This document shows, one piece after another, positions 51,501 to 59,611 of a stretch of 64,000 nucleotides of DNA. The notes beneath the pieces are model-generated. The model was not told the origin of the DNA and did no database searches. It was given only the letters and a program-made list of their open reading frames with translations. The stretch comes from Paracentrotus lividus. Its lineage: Eukaryota > Echinodermata > Echinoidea > Camarodonta > Echinidae. The translations under genes and the position numbers were made by a program. The stretch is from NCBI GenBank assembly GCA_940671915.1, contig CALNVZ010003433.1:21701829-21765828 (forward strand), in the 5' to 3' direction. How positions within the stretch are numbered: the first letter of the stretch is position 1; each line of letters begins with the position of its first letter.

Positions 51501-54500
51501 ATTGGTAATTTATGGAGTATGGAAAAACACTGTATTTAATTATGTCATATCGTTTACAATTTAGGAATTTTGTACTTAGCTTCCTTCTTTGACGTTTAAC
51601 TTCTATCACCCTAAATGGTAAAATAAAGTGGTTATTGTGTGTATTATCTTAGTTTTAAAGTTATTAAGCTTATTAAGTTATAAAGCCACATTTAATCTGG
51701 AATATTGGGAAGGAAAAGGGGAAAAAAAGAAGAAAAAAGAGAGGAAAAGCAAGGAAAAAAGAGGAAAGTGAGAGAGAGAGAAAAAGAAAGAGAGAAATAT
51801 AATAGAAAGGAAAAGAGAAAGTAGAAAATAATTCGAAAACATGCAACACCCGGGCAGACTCACAATGATTCCAACATCGATGCCGGAGGGGGGGGGTGTA
51901 ATTGTCTGGGGGGGTAATAGTCTCTGGGGTAATGTCCGGTGGTTATTGTCCGGGGGGTAATTGTCCGGGGGGGTAATTTCCGGGGGGTAATTGTCCTCGG
52001 GGGTAATTGTCCTCGGGGGGTAATTGTCCTCGGCGCGGTAATTGTCCAGGGGGTCAACTCTGTCTACNNNNNNNNNNNNNNNNNNNNNNNNNGATGTTGG
52101 AATCATTGTGAGTCTCGCCCGGTGTTGCATGTTTTCGAATTATTTTCTACTTTCTCTTTTCCTTTCTATTTTATATTTCTCTCTTTCTTTTTCTCTCTCT
52201 CTCACTTTCCTCTTTTTTCCTTGCTTTTCCCTCTCTTTTTTTCTTCCTTTTTTCCCCTTTTCCTTCCCAATATTCCAGATTAAGATGTGGCTTTATAACT
52301 TAATAAGCTTAATAACTTTAAAACTAAGATAATACACACAATAACACCTTGTAATTTTACCATTTAGGGTGATAGAAGTTAAACGTCAAAGAAGGAAGCT
52401 AAGTACCAAAATTCCTAAATTGTAAACGATATGACATAATTAAATACAGTGTTTTTCCATACTCCATAAATTACCAAATAAAGTGAAAATATAAACTAAA
52501 GCCCAACGTCAATTTAAGCAAAAATAAGGTTAATCGTAAAATCAAATGTCATAAATTACTTATTTTTCACTTTACTTGTTAATCTATAGATTTAATTATG
52601 GCCCTTATGACCGCCCATAGAAACCATGGTTTAAGACCACAGATTTTGCAGAATCCACCGTCAAGAAATCGGGCCAATAAGGTCTTGTTTGATTTACACC
52701 ACCTTATTCATGTGGTTACTGTATAAAACTATCGAGTATTGATTATTGTTAAAGACAAAAACAACGATGTATTCTCCAAACAAATTTATTGATTTTTATC
52801 GAATTTTATTATATCTTATAAATCAATTAATTAGGCCTGAAAAAATATGAATAAACATGATATATGGAATTGGGAAGAAATGAAGTATAAAGATAATTTG
52901 CAACTTGTACAAAGACGTTCGTCTGATGTTGTTGTTGCTCTCCTTACAGTGTTCTAAACACTATTACTAAACATTTCATGCTTCAATATTGCCGTTGGAC
53001 CATATTAAATATACAAATACTTTACTTGGTTTTTACGGCGTTCTTGGGGGTAGTTGTCCTTGGGGTAATTGTCCGGGGGTAATTATCCAGGGGTTATTGT
53101 CTTGGGGTAGTTGTCGTCGGGGGTAATTGTCCGGGGGTAATTGCCTTGGGGTAGTTGTCGTCGGGGGTAATTGTCCGGGGGTAATTGTCCTCGAGGGTAA
53201 TTGTCTGGGGGTAATTGTCGCGGGGTTAATTGTCCGCTGGGTTATTGTCCGGGTAATTGTCCTCGGGGGGTAATTGTCCGGGGGTAATTGTCCTCAGGGG
53301 GTAATTGTCCGGAAGTTATTATCCAGGGGGTAATTGTCTTGAGGTACTTGTCGTCGGAGGTAATTGTCAGGGGGTAATTGTCCTCGGGGTAATTGTCCTG
53401 GGGTAATTGTCTGGGGTAATTGTCGGGGGTAATTGTCCTCGGGGGTAATTGTCTGGGGTAATTGTCCGGGGGGTAATTGTCCGGGGGTTATTGTCCTTAG
53501 GGGTAATTGTCCTTGGGGTAGTTTCGCGGGGGTTATTGTCCGGGGGGTAATTGTCCGGGGGGGGGGGGGGGGGTAATTGTCCTTGGGGGTAATTGTCCGG
53601 GGGGTAGTTGTCCGGGGTATTGTCCTGGGGGTAGTTGTCCTGGGGGTAATTGTCCGGGGGGTAGTTGTCCGGGGGGTTATTGTCCGGGGGGTATATTGTC
53701 CGGGGGGTAATTGTCCTCGGGGGGTAATTGTCCAGGGGGTAATCCGGGGTATTTGTCCGGGGGTAATTGTCCTTGGGGGGTAATTGTCCGGGGGCAGTTG
53801 TCGGCGGGTAATTGTCCGGGGGTAGTTGTCCTGATACGATGGTGGTATACACATCATGTCAATTACATACAAACATCTATATAAAATTTAAGACCATTCA
53901 CGGACAATGGAAACTTCTTCTCTGAGTTTGTGCCATAATCTTCACTTCTCTCACCTTTTGCGATTTCATCTGCCGCACCAGGCGGAGGATTTGTGGGATA
54001 ACCTGGGAGAGCAGATTGATGCCTTCCACATTACCAAGAAGATCAGATACCACCTGCAAAGCTTCACCAACCTTGGAGATCTGAAGAGACATCTCTGGAT
54101 GGTCCAAAGATTGATGAGGAATCTGGCCAGAGATAAAGTAATTTAAAACAAAAGATTTTAAATGTCTGATCAAATTAAATTAAATTAAATTCAGTTCAAT
54201 TCAATTCATCTTTATTTGTAAACAAAACGAGAAAAATCTTCTTGTTTACACAGTGGATCCCTTTTTATACACAGCATCTACAACAGTATATGAAGGAAAT
54301 TTGGTTTGTTTATACCCCTCAAAATTTATGATAAGGAAAATCATTTTTCATGTGATTAGCATCTTTTTGGTGTCAAAATGAATTCTGACTTTTCTCCAAT
54401 AACAAGACGGCAATTCCATAGCAACTCCAGCATTTTCAAAGTTAGCTTATTTGCATCAGAGTAATGTAAACAGAGAAGTTTGCAGCTTCTAGTTTAACTC

Positions 54501-57500
54501 TTTACTCACCATTTCAAGCATAAAAAAGAAGACTTTTCTCTTTAATTAATAAAAAAGTATAACAATATTTGCTTAGTATGAACTACGAGAAATTATGCCG
54601 CAAACCCGGTCCTAGCATTATTAGTGATTTTCAGATCTTTTAGCCCAGCCATTAATGAGAAAATGAGTTACTACGATTGTATAGTTAAAGCACAATTGTG
54701 ACTATAGTCGAACTTGGCAGGCAAAGAGTTAATATTCTTCTGTTTAGTTAAGCTTCTGTTTATTAGAACCCTAAATATTTCCTTTAACAAAACTACAATG
54801 CAAATAATCTAAATATGAAAAAGTCTGGTAAATATTGTGGAAATGCCCAAGAGTGGATTTTAGGGAAAAGAGTTTCATGTTTATTTTTCTTTCAAAACTT
54901 TTGCAGCCTGTAAGTCTTCATTCACCGAGTTATTTCCTACCTCCTCATTACTTGGATGTTCATCTCTTGACTGAAACACATTCTCTTCAGACAAGCGCTC
55001 AAAGCTTTCAGACGAGGTGTCATCGTTGCCATGACTACGCTTGCTACCAGACCCCATGTCCCAACCAGAGGCGGAGCTATGACGACTGCTAGCCCCCTGT
55101 TCCCGGCCTGACATAGATTTGGGTGCTCCTTCGATAATACTTCCCTTGTTTATTTCAGGGTATTCGCTAGTAGCTCTGTTTTGATTGTTGGTAACTGCAG
55201 AATAAAAGTTGATATTTTATAAAAACAAGAATACAGAGGACAAAGGTTTGGAAAAGCAAGATTAAACATACAGAGTGGAAACAGATAATAAAAAGGGGGA
55301 AAGGAAAGGGGATACAGAAAATGAGTGAGAGAGATAGAAAGAGAGAAAGATGTTATGATACAAGGAAAGGACCATTTATAGAATGACATTTCACTTGCAA
55401 GATTAAGACATGTTTAAAAATAAAAATACTCAAATCGTGAAAATGAATTCATCATTTCGCTTCTTAGTTACGGTTGTACATCTTCTTTCGCACTTGTTTT
55501 GAAGAAGCCAACTGTTTTTAAAAAATGATTCTGTAAAAATATATGAATAACAAAACCTCACAACCCCTAGTAGTCAGGAGAGCTACCCATTGACAAATTA
55601 CCCTAGGTCAAATATGCCCATTATTAGGGTTAGGTGTAGAGTTAGGGGATATATTTTCAGTGGGGTAGCTGTCTTGGGTAGTTGTCCTGAAACCAGTATC
55701 AAAGGAGCAAAGAAACAAACCTTCTTCCAACTTCTGCACAAGGGAAGGATCCTCAAGTTTCTCCTTCACGATCTCCTGCAGAGAAATTAGCCAATCATCA
55801 CCATGACGATCGCGGAACCTCTCCAGAATGTGGATGATTTTGCTCTTGGGGTCCTCCAGCCCGCTATCTATCTCAGCGACCTTGTTCTCAGATAACCCCA
55901 GGTAGTGACCAAATTGAGTGGGCTCTACCGTTGCCACGGAGAGGATGGTGGCAATCTCCAGCATCAGGCACGCCAGGGATGAATTCGTTTTCTCATCTGA
56001 AAAGGTTATAGATGGGATAATAATAAGAATAATTCATTCTTATATAGTGCATTTCATTACTGAAGGAAAAAGCAATGGGTTTTACATACACACTACTACA
56101 GTCAAACTTCTCTATGTGCATCAGCCAATATACGGAGAAACTCGAGACAGAATTTGTCATTCTTTTAGGTTATCCACAGGCATTGGTTGGTGCATTCTTT
56201 TCTTTTAATAATGCTTATATCCTTTGTAATGATCCCTTTTTAGTGTATTGTTTTATTTTTGTTGCCTGGAAATCAACTAAATAAAAGAAAATAAATAAAA
56301 TATAAGAGATAAATATGTCTTTGAAATTCAATTTAAAACAAAGAAAGTTACATATCTAACACAAGTTACAAACATGTATGGCATAACTAAATGATAATAT
56401 ACATTGTAAGGTGAGTGAATTGGGAACAATAGCATACAAAAGAGATGCCTTTGGAAAGGTCTTGTATGTCTGCTATCTCAGTCTGTTATTAAAAATAACT
56501 AAATGTATGTAGAATATCAAAACTAGCACATCAATGATGCGGTGCTCATCCGGCATCTCGCAAAGAAATAAACGTGATTTTTAAGTTTCATATAAATCAA
56601 CATAAATTATTTTCTTTTCAAAATTCTTTTCAAATGTATGTAGAATATCAAAACTAGCACATCAATGATGCGGGAACAATAGCATACAAAAGAGATGCCT
56701 TTGGAAAGGTCTTGTATGTCTGCTATCTCAGTCTGTTATTAAAAATAACTAAATGTATGTAAAATATCAAAACTAAATCTCGGCAAAGAAATAAACGTGA
56801 TTTTTAAGTTTCATATAAATCAACATAAATTATTTTCTTTTCAAAATTCTTTTCAAATGTATGTAGAATATCAAAACTAGCACATCAATGATGCGGGAAC
56901 AATAGCATACAAAAGAGATGCCTTTGGAAAGGTCTTGTATGTCTGCTATCTCAGTCTGTTATTAAAAATAACTAAATGTATGTAGAATATCAAAACTAGC
57001 ACATCAAGATGCGGTGCTCATCCCGGCATTCTGCAAAGAAATAAACGTGATTTTTAAGTTTCATATAAATCAACATAAATTATTTTCTTTTCAAAATTCT
57101 GTGTAGTTCGGTGAACCTCATGTAGCTCTACTAGATGGTACAGCATTTTTTGTTGAAATTTTAAAAATGCGCATAAATTAGCATATGTAAAGTAGTACCA
57201 AAATTCTGTGTGGAAGTTTTGTATCCCCCACATAGCGCTATCATATAAAGCAAACAGTGAAATTGATCAACAATTAAGGAAAAGAAGCAATTTTTGTGAT
57301 TTGTAAATAAATTTTGCATAAATTAACATGAATAATTTTCTACACAAAATTTCAAAATTCTGTGTAGAAGTTTGGTGAACCTCATGTAGCTCTACCACAT
57401 GGTACCCCCCCAAAAAATCAAAATACGTCAACAAATAAATCAGTACAGCATTTTTTGTTGAATTTTTAAAACTGTGCATAAAATTAGCATACAGTGTATA

Positions 57501-59611
57501 TACCGAGTGAGTCAAAAAAAACTTTACACCTAGAAAAATGTCAATAAAAAGAAAACCAATTTATAAACCTTAAATTATTCTACATATTCTGAAAGAGTAA
57601 CTCCTCCCGCATCTTCTGGTACCATTTTTGTGTGGTATGTCTTTACGCCTGGATGAACACGACGCATTGTTTGCGAACATGCAAATTTCGAATTGTGCCA
57701 GGGTGGGAATAAAATTGAAACAACAAAAGCTGACAAGAAAGCAACTCCATCATGAATAAAATAGCATAACTTTTTAACGAAAGTGTCTTCCGCTTAATAA
57801 CTTGGCAGGGGTGTTGTTACACATATTGACTACATTTTATATGAAAATGAGATAAATCTGTAATGTCAGGCATGAGTGAGCACACGTCAAAGACAAAATA
57901 ATCTCTTTTCAAAAGTATTAGGAGGCCTTTTAAGGTCTGTCAGTGGCAATTTACTCTTTGATGTGTACTCATTCATGCATTACTTGACGAGTCAATCTAA
58001 TTTTCATACAAAATGTAGTCAATATGTGTAACAACACCCCTGCCAAGTCATTAAGCGGAAGACACTTTCGTTAAAAAGTTATGCTATTTTATTCATGATG
58101 GAGTTGCTTTTTTGTCAGCTTTTGTTGTTTCAATTTCATCCCCACCCTGGCACAATTCGAAATTTGCATGTTCGCAAACAATGCGTCGTGTTCATCCAAG
58201 CGTAAAGACATTATCACATACCACACAAAAATGGTACCAGAAGATGCGGGAGGAGTTACTCTTTCAGAATATGTAAAAGAATTTAGGTTTTATAAATTGG
58301 TTTTCTTTTTATTGACATTTTTCTAGGTGTAAAGTGTTTTTTGACTCACTCGGTAGTATCAAAATTCTGTGTGGAAGTTTTGAATCCCCCACCTATTGCT
58401 ATCATATAAAGCAAACAGAATTAAAATCAGACTTGAAATGATGAAGGAGAAGCAATTTTTGTGATTTATGAATAAATTTTGCATAAATTAGCATAAATAA
58501 TTTTCTAGACAAAATTTCAAAATTCTGTGTAAAAGTTTGGTGAACCTTAGGTACCTTCCCAAAAGTTCAAGCTGCGGCCCGCTGCGTGAACGCCGCACAG
58601 CGGCGCTTTATAATTAAGTCAATGGAAGAATAATACTAGGGGAACGGTATATCCTGCCTATAAGCACGCTGTGCGGCGTTCACGCAGCGGGCCGCGGCTT
58701 TAACTTTTGGGAAGGTACCTTATGTAGCTCTACCAGATGAAAAAAAAATCAAAATCGGTCAACAAAGGAGAAGCATTTTTTGTGAATTTTGATAAATGCG
58801 CATAAATTAGCATATTTAATGAGTTTCAAAATTCTGTGTAGAAGTCTTGAATCCCCACCTAGTGCTATCATGTAAAGCAAACAGAATTGAAATCGGACTT
58901 AAAATGATGAAGGAGTAGCAATTTTGTGATTTTTGAATAAATTTCACATAAATTAGCATAAATAATTTTCTAGACAAAATTTCAAAATTCTGTGTAGAAG
59001 TTTGGTGAACCTCATGTAGCTCTACCAGATGTTCATCAAAAAAAAAAAAAAATCAAAATCGGTCAACAAATAAAGAAGAAGCATTTTTTGTGAATTTTGA
59101 AAAATGCGCATAAATTAGCATATTTAATGAGTTTCAAAATTCTGTGCACAAGTTTTGAATCCCCCACTTAGTGCTTTCATATAAAGCAAACAGAATTGAA
59201 ATCGGACTTGAAATGACGAAGAAGAAGCATAAATTTTGAAATTGTGGACGACAGACGATGGACGCTACGCAGCTCATCTGGCTTTTCGAGCCGGATGAGC
59301 TAATTAAGTATCAAACAGATTAGTCACAACAGATAATACTATTTAGTTTACTGATTGATATATGATGATTTATTCTGCCTGATTACTGAGAAAGTAGGGC
59401 TACGAAGACTTCTTTCTTCACACAGTTTAAAGAGTCAGAATTTAGTCATCACATACATGTACATGTAGAAAGGTTTCATTTTCCTACTCCAAAGTCTTTA
59501 CATGTTGTGCTCTCTCATTTTTCCTTGGAGATCATGAGAAATGAAATGGTCATCTTTTTTACCTTTGACATCATCATCCTCCATCTTGGAATCCGGAGAT
59601 GCAGCTGCCAT
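36470..59611 (-). CDS. death-domain plus UBAN coiled-coil adaptor, complete 15-exon gene
   Basis: Coding exons join(59611-59563, 55996-55721, 55194-54941, 54122-53955, 47173-47091, 45521-45395, 44796-44671, 43938-43762, 43400-43272, 41753-41565, 40442-40317, 39510-39397, 38083-38006, 37196-37081, 36503-36470) total 2046 nt, 681 residues plus TAA. All introns are GT-AG and all phases close. Domains: short acidic start; death-fold domain (about 20-108); Ser-rich linker (109-193); helical segment (194-249); long coiled coils (250-530); UBAN motif with VDVYKSDFYKEKRDRQR at 527-543 (Y-x-x-D-F-x-x-E-K/R-x-x-R), continuing as coiled coil to about 585; then a Pro/Arg-rich and acidic tail with no zinc finger. 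UBAN motifs of NEMO, optineurin and ABIN bind linear ubiquitin chains, so a cytoplasmic NF-kB or autophagy adaptor role is inferred. Intron 4 carries the large palindrome. Which vertebrate UBAN family it belongs to is unresolved. Confidence 0.88.
37081..37196 (-). CDS. UBAN gene coding exon 14
   Basis: Residues 633-671: ELIPHGINYAMNDEYVDAQE followed by FQICYPPDSSSDLVSHD, an acidic tail of unknown function. Acceptor ACTATAG, donor ACAG|GTAAGT, phase 2. Confidence 0.82.
38006..38083 (-). CDS. UBAN gene coding exon 13
   Basis: Residues 607-632: EKVYEFLDGPRNPVHPQRYP then YPRKEK, a Pro/Tyr-rich tail segment. Acceptor GCCCCAG, donor AAA|GTGAGA, phase 0. Confidence 0.8.
38982..39384. mobile_element. 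TTAA-flanked MITE beside exon 12 donor, 403 bp
   Basis: TTAA then AGGGATGCAGTAAC; GTTACCAAATCCCT then TTAA. The right-hand TTAA lies at positions +9 to +12 of the intron after UBAN exon 12. Confidence 0.72.
39397..39510 (-). CDS. UBAN gene coding exon 12
   Basis: Residues 569-606. The coil ends at LQILKDQTLAYQFHAKEQNR and gives way to an Ala/Pro/Arg-rich stretch ending RPRSS. The donor TCG|GTAAGC is followed within 12 bp by an inserted TTAA-type MITE. Confidence 0.85.
40317..40442 (-). CDS. UBAN gene coding exon 11 (UBAN ubiquitin-binding motif)
   Basis: Residues 527-568. VDVYKSDFYKEKRDRQR matches the Y-x-x-D-F-x-x-E-R/K-x-x-R core that contacts the distal and proximal moieties of linear di-ubiquitin in NEMO and optineurin; EEVKTELHRAKKKMEKQKQE continues the coil. 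Asp533 and Phe534 are present. Phase 0 at both ends. Confidence 0.9.
40912..41285. mobile_element. inverted-repeat element with ATTCGCCGACAAAGT ends
   Basis: ATTCGCCGACAAAGT at 40916 and ACTTTGTCGGCGAAT at 41263, with GTCAC just inside both. In the UBAN gene intron between exons 10 and 11. Target site unclear. Confidence 0.65.
41565..41753 (-). CDS. UBAN gene coding exon 10
   Basis: Residues 464-526. Begins ALEQKLQVKEKK, passes a Pro-rich break (AVAPPPSHPKTQ), then re-enters coil with MSQDELIDELGVLKQQ leading into the UBAN motif. Acceptor TTTATAG, donor CAG|GTAAAT. Degenerate exon-like copies lie at 41285-41490. Confidence 0.87.
42513..42935. repeat. TTTGGTCTAAT foldback minisatellite, copy 3
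   Basis: Units such as CATTTGGTCTAATGTC to about 42710, then TTAGACCAAGTGG units. It lies in the UBAN gene intron between exons 9 and 10. Confidence 0.85.
43272..43400 (-). CDS. UBAN gene coding exon 9 (coiled coil)
   Basis: Residues 421-463: AGKADLQKNLDQIKQQLAKV and KAELETEVKRLNE, regular heptads. Acceptor TTTCAG, donor GAG|GTAACG, phase 0. Confidence 0.87.
43762..43938 (-). CDS. UBAN gene coding exon 8 (coiled coil)
   Basis: Residues 362-420. A strongly charged coiled coil (HRMELALKQELEKNKVMMQE, then EMERREKERDEIL). Acceptor TAAACAG, donor GAG|GTGGGT, phase 0. A decayed copy of its 5' part lies just upstream at about 43998-44070. Confidence 0.87.
44671..44796 (-). CDS. UBAN gene coding exon 7
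   Basis: Residues 320-361. A Ser/Thr/Gln-rich hinge, SSAQTPTQTSTSEGG, interrupts the coil before IEAYETLQKKIITLKQKLAQ resumes it. Acceptor TTGACAG, donor CAA|GTAAGT, phase 0. Confidence 0.85.
45230..45375. repeat. CT-rich simple repeat
   Basis: Imperfect TCTCTCTATCTC tract directly downstream (minus sense) of UBAN exon 6. Confidence 0.85.
45395..45521 (-). CDS. UBAN gene coding exon 6 (coiled coil)
   Basis: Residues 278-319: ATIENLEMEVQDLKKANEDK then a Lys/Glu-rich run ending KKEETK. Acceptor TTCTTTAG, donor AAA|GTAAGA. A CT-rich simple repeat lies directly downstream in the intron. Confidence 0.85.
46130..47035. repeat. intron segment with direct and inverted duplications
   Basis: TGGCTCTGACAAAGGATTTC with about 95 bp of surrounding sequence occurs at 46208 and 46894 in the same orientation. 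Between them, TTTAGTTCTCCATCACGGTT (46479) recurs inverted near 46815-46845. Located in the intron between exons 5 and 6. Confidence 0.75.
47091..47173 (-). CDS. UBAN gene coding exon 5
   Basis: Residues 250-277: MLRHVFEEENSNLKQDLQ and the following helix, the start of the main coiled coil. Acceptor TTGTTTAG, donor AG|GTAGAA, phase 2. It lies about 160 bp left of the estimated end of the palindrome's left arm. Confidence 0.8.
47992..48264 (+). pseudogene. inverted, frameshifted copy of UBAN gene exon 2
   Basis: Left-arm copy of the death-domain exon, in opposite orientation to the gene, with splice sites preserved. It is 273 nt against 276 in the intact exon. A 3-nt net loss near 48055-48070, an added A near 48092 and a missing T near 48230 break the frame. 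Small-indel decay without matching substitutions looks like uncorrected long-read error rather than old pseudogenisation. Confidence 0.8.
48786..49038 (+). pseudogene. inverted, frameshifted copy of UBAN gene exon 3
   Basis: Left-arm copy of the Ser-rich linker exon, 253 nt against 254. Indels occur near 48820 (extra A), 48875-48885 and 48905 (lost C bases), so it cannot encode the linker. Both splice motifs remain. Confidence 0.78.
49854..50020 (+). pseudogene. inverted, frameshifted copy of UBAN gene exon 4
   Basis: Left-arm copy of the helical-segment exon, 167 nt against 168, with an inserted base near 49907, a lost base near 49940 and another near 49990. An in-frame TGA appears after the first indel. 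Confidence 0.78.
50144..50945 (+). repeat. GGACAATTACCCCC minisatellite, left palindrome arm
   Basis: About 50 head-to-tail units of a 14-bp motif, with 15-16 bp variants carrying an extra GA or AG and a few CAACTACCCC variants. All units point the same way. Repeats of 14 bp stay open in several frames and give false NYPPG-type peptides. Confidence 0.95.
51886..52062 (-). repeat. second, inverted minisatellite block beside the gap
   Basis: Units read GGGGGTAATTGTCC on the plus strand, opposite to the block at 50144-50945 in the same arm. Block one, about 0.95 kb of single-copy-looking DNA with a purine tract (51700-51840), and this block together form a foldback element of about 1.9 kb. Confidence 0.85.
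52068..52092. other. assembly gap of exactly 25 N
   Basis: A fixed-length run of 25 N sits at the symmetry axis of the palindrome, between a minisatellite block and GATGTTGGAATC. A constant small N run marks an unresolved join, not a measured distance. Confidence 0.97.
53038..53835 (-). repeat. GGACAATTACCCCC minisatellite, right palindrome arm
   Basis: Reverse-orientation counterpart of the block at 50144-50945, of nearly the same length and variant order (for example the CAACTGCCCC unit near its start). It lies in intron 4 of the UBAN gene, about 120 bp past exon 4. Confidence 0.95.
53955..54122 (-). CDS. UBAN gene coding exon 4 (helical segment)
   Basis: Residues 194-249. Amphipathic helix-forming sequence with VGEALQVVSDLLGNVEG and a Leu/Ile-rich end, IPQILRLVRQMKSQK. 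Acceptor TCTGGCCAG, donor AAG|GTGAGA, phase 0. The left palindrome arm holds a copy with three indels. Confidence 0.83.
54941..55194 (-). CDS. UBAN gene coding exon 3 (Ser-rich linker)
   Basis: Residues 109-193. Disordered linker rich in Ser, Gly, Asn and Glu, including SSRHSSASGWDMGSGSKRS and acidic Ser clusters that look like phosphorylation-prone sequence (inference). Acceptor CTGCAG, donor GAG|GTAGGA, ending in phase 0. Confidence 0.83.
55721..55996 (-). CDS. UBAN gene coding exon 2 (death-fold domain)
   Basis: Residues 17-108. Six-helix death-domain pattern: LACLMLEIATILSV, then FGHYLGLSENKVAEID (the GLSE..V..I signature), KIIHILERFRDRHGDDW, LQEIVKEKL and VQKLEE. The Trp usual in helix 2 is absent. 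A whole domain in one exon fits domain acquisition by exon shuffling. An inverted, frameshifted copy lies at 47992-48264. Confidence 0.88.
56422..57090. repeat. three tandem copies of about 225-250 bp
   Basis: GGGAACAATAGCATACAAAA recurs at 56422, 56672 and 56894, each followed by the same TATGTAGAATATCAAAACTA segment and AATAAACGTGATTTTTAAG. The left palindrome arm contains only about one copy. Confidence 0.85.
57503..58353. mobile_element. mariner-type MITE with 350-bp arms, 851 bp
   Basis: TA then CCGAGTGAGTCAAAAAAAAC and the reverse ending GACTCACTCGG then TA. The arms match for about 350 bp around a loop of about 140 bp. It interrupts a copy of the 57.09-59.24 kb tandem repeat, so it inserted later. 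Confidence 0.88.
58550..58719. mobile_element. Harbinger-type MITE, 170 bp, GC-rich
   Basis: TTA target duplication on both sides; ends GGTACCTTCCCAAAAGTT and AACTTTTGGGAAGGTACC; inner arms are GC-rich (GCGTGAACGCCGCACAGC). The uninterrupted sister repeat reads through the site, confirming insertion. Confidence 0.82.
59563..59611 (-). CDS. UBAN gene coding exon 1
   Basis: ATG then MAAASPDSKMEDDDVK, an acidic leader, with donor AAAG|GTAAAA leaving one nucleotide. Acceptor CTTTTCAG|AT at 55996 completes an Asp codon, which supports the join across 3.6 kb. A second in-frame Met lies at residue 10. Confidence 0.75.

Larger units (their letters stand above)
47330..56655. repeat. 9.3-kb inverted repeat (palindrome) centred on a 25-N gap
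   Basis: Sequence from about 47330 to 52067 reappears reversed from 52093 to about 56655. Matching landmarks are the ATACCACCATCG boundary of the minisatellite (50127 and 53836), exons 2-4, the AATTT-rich pentanucleotide tract (49780-49805 and 54173-54195) and the purine/pyrimidine tract next to the gap. The arms are near identical and differ mainly by 1-3 base indels, often in homopolymers. The arm limits are estimates to about 30 bp. Confidence 0.9.
57090..59240. repeat. tandem dimeric repeat with GCATAAATTAGCATA
   Basis: Alternating half-units: one with TTTGGTGAACCTCATGTAGC, the other with TTGAATCCCCCACCTAGTGC, each followed by GCATAAATTAGCATA. About 3-4 dimers are present. The series ends at GACGATGGACGCTACGCAGC and a GCTCATC...GATGAGC hairpin (59270-59302), which looks like a repeat terminus. 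Confidence 0.8.

Noticed and set aside
54835..55092. Plus-strand open frame over UBAN exon 3
   Set aside because: Antisense shadow of the Ser-rich linker exon.
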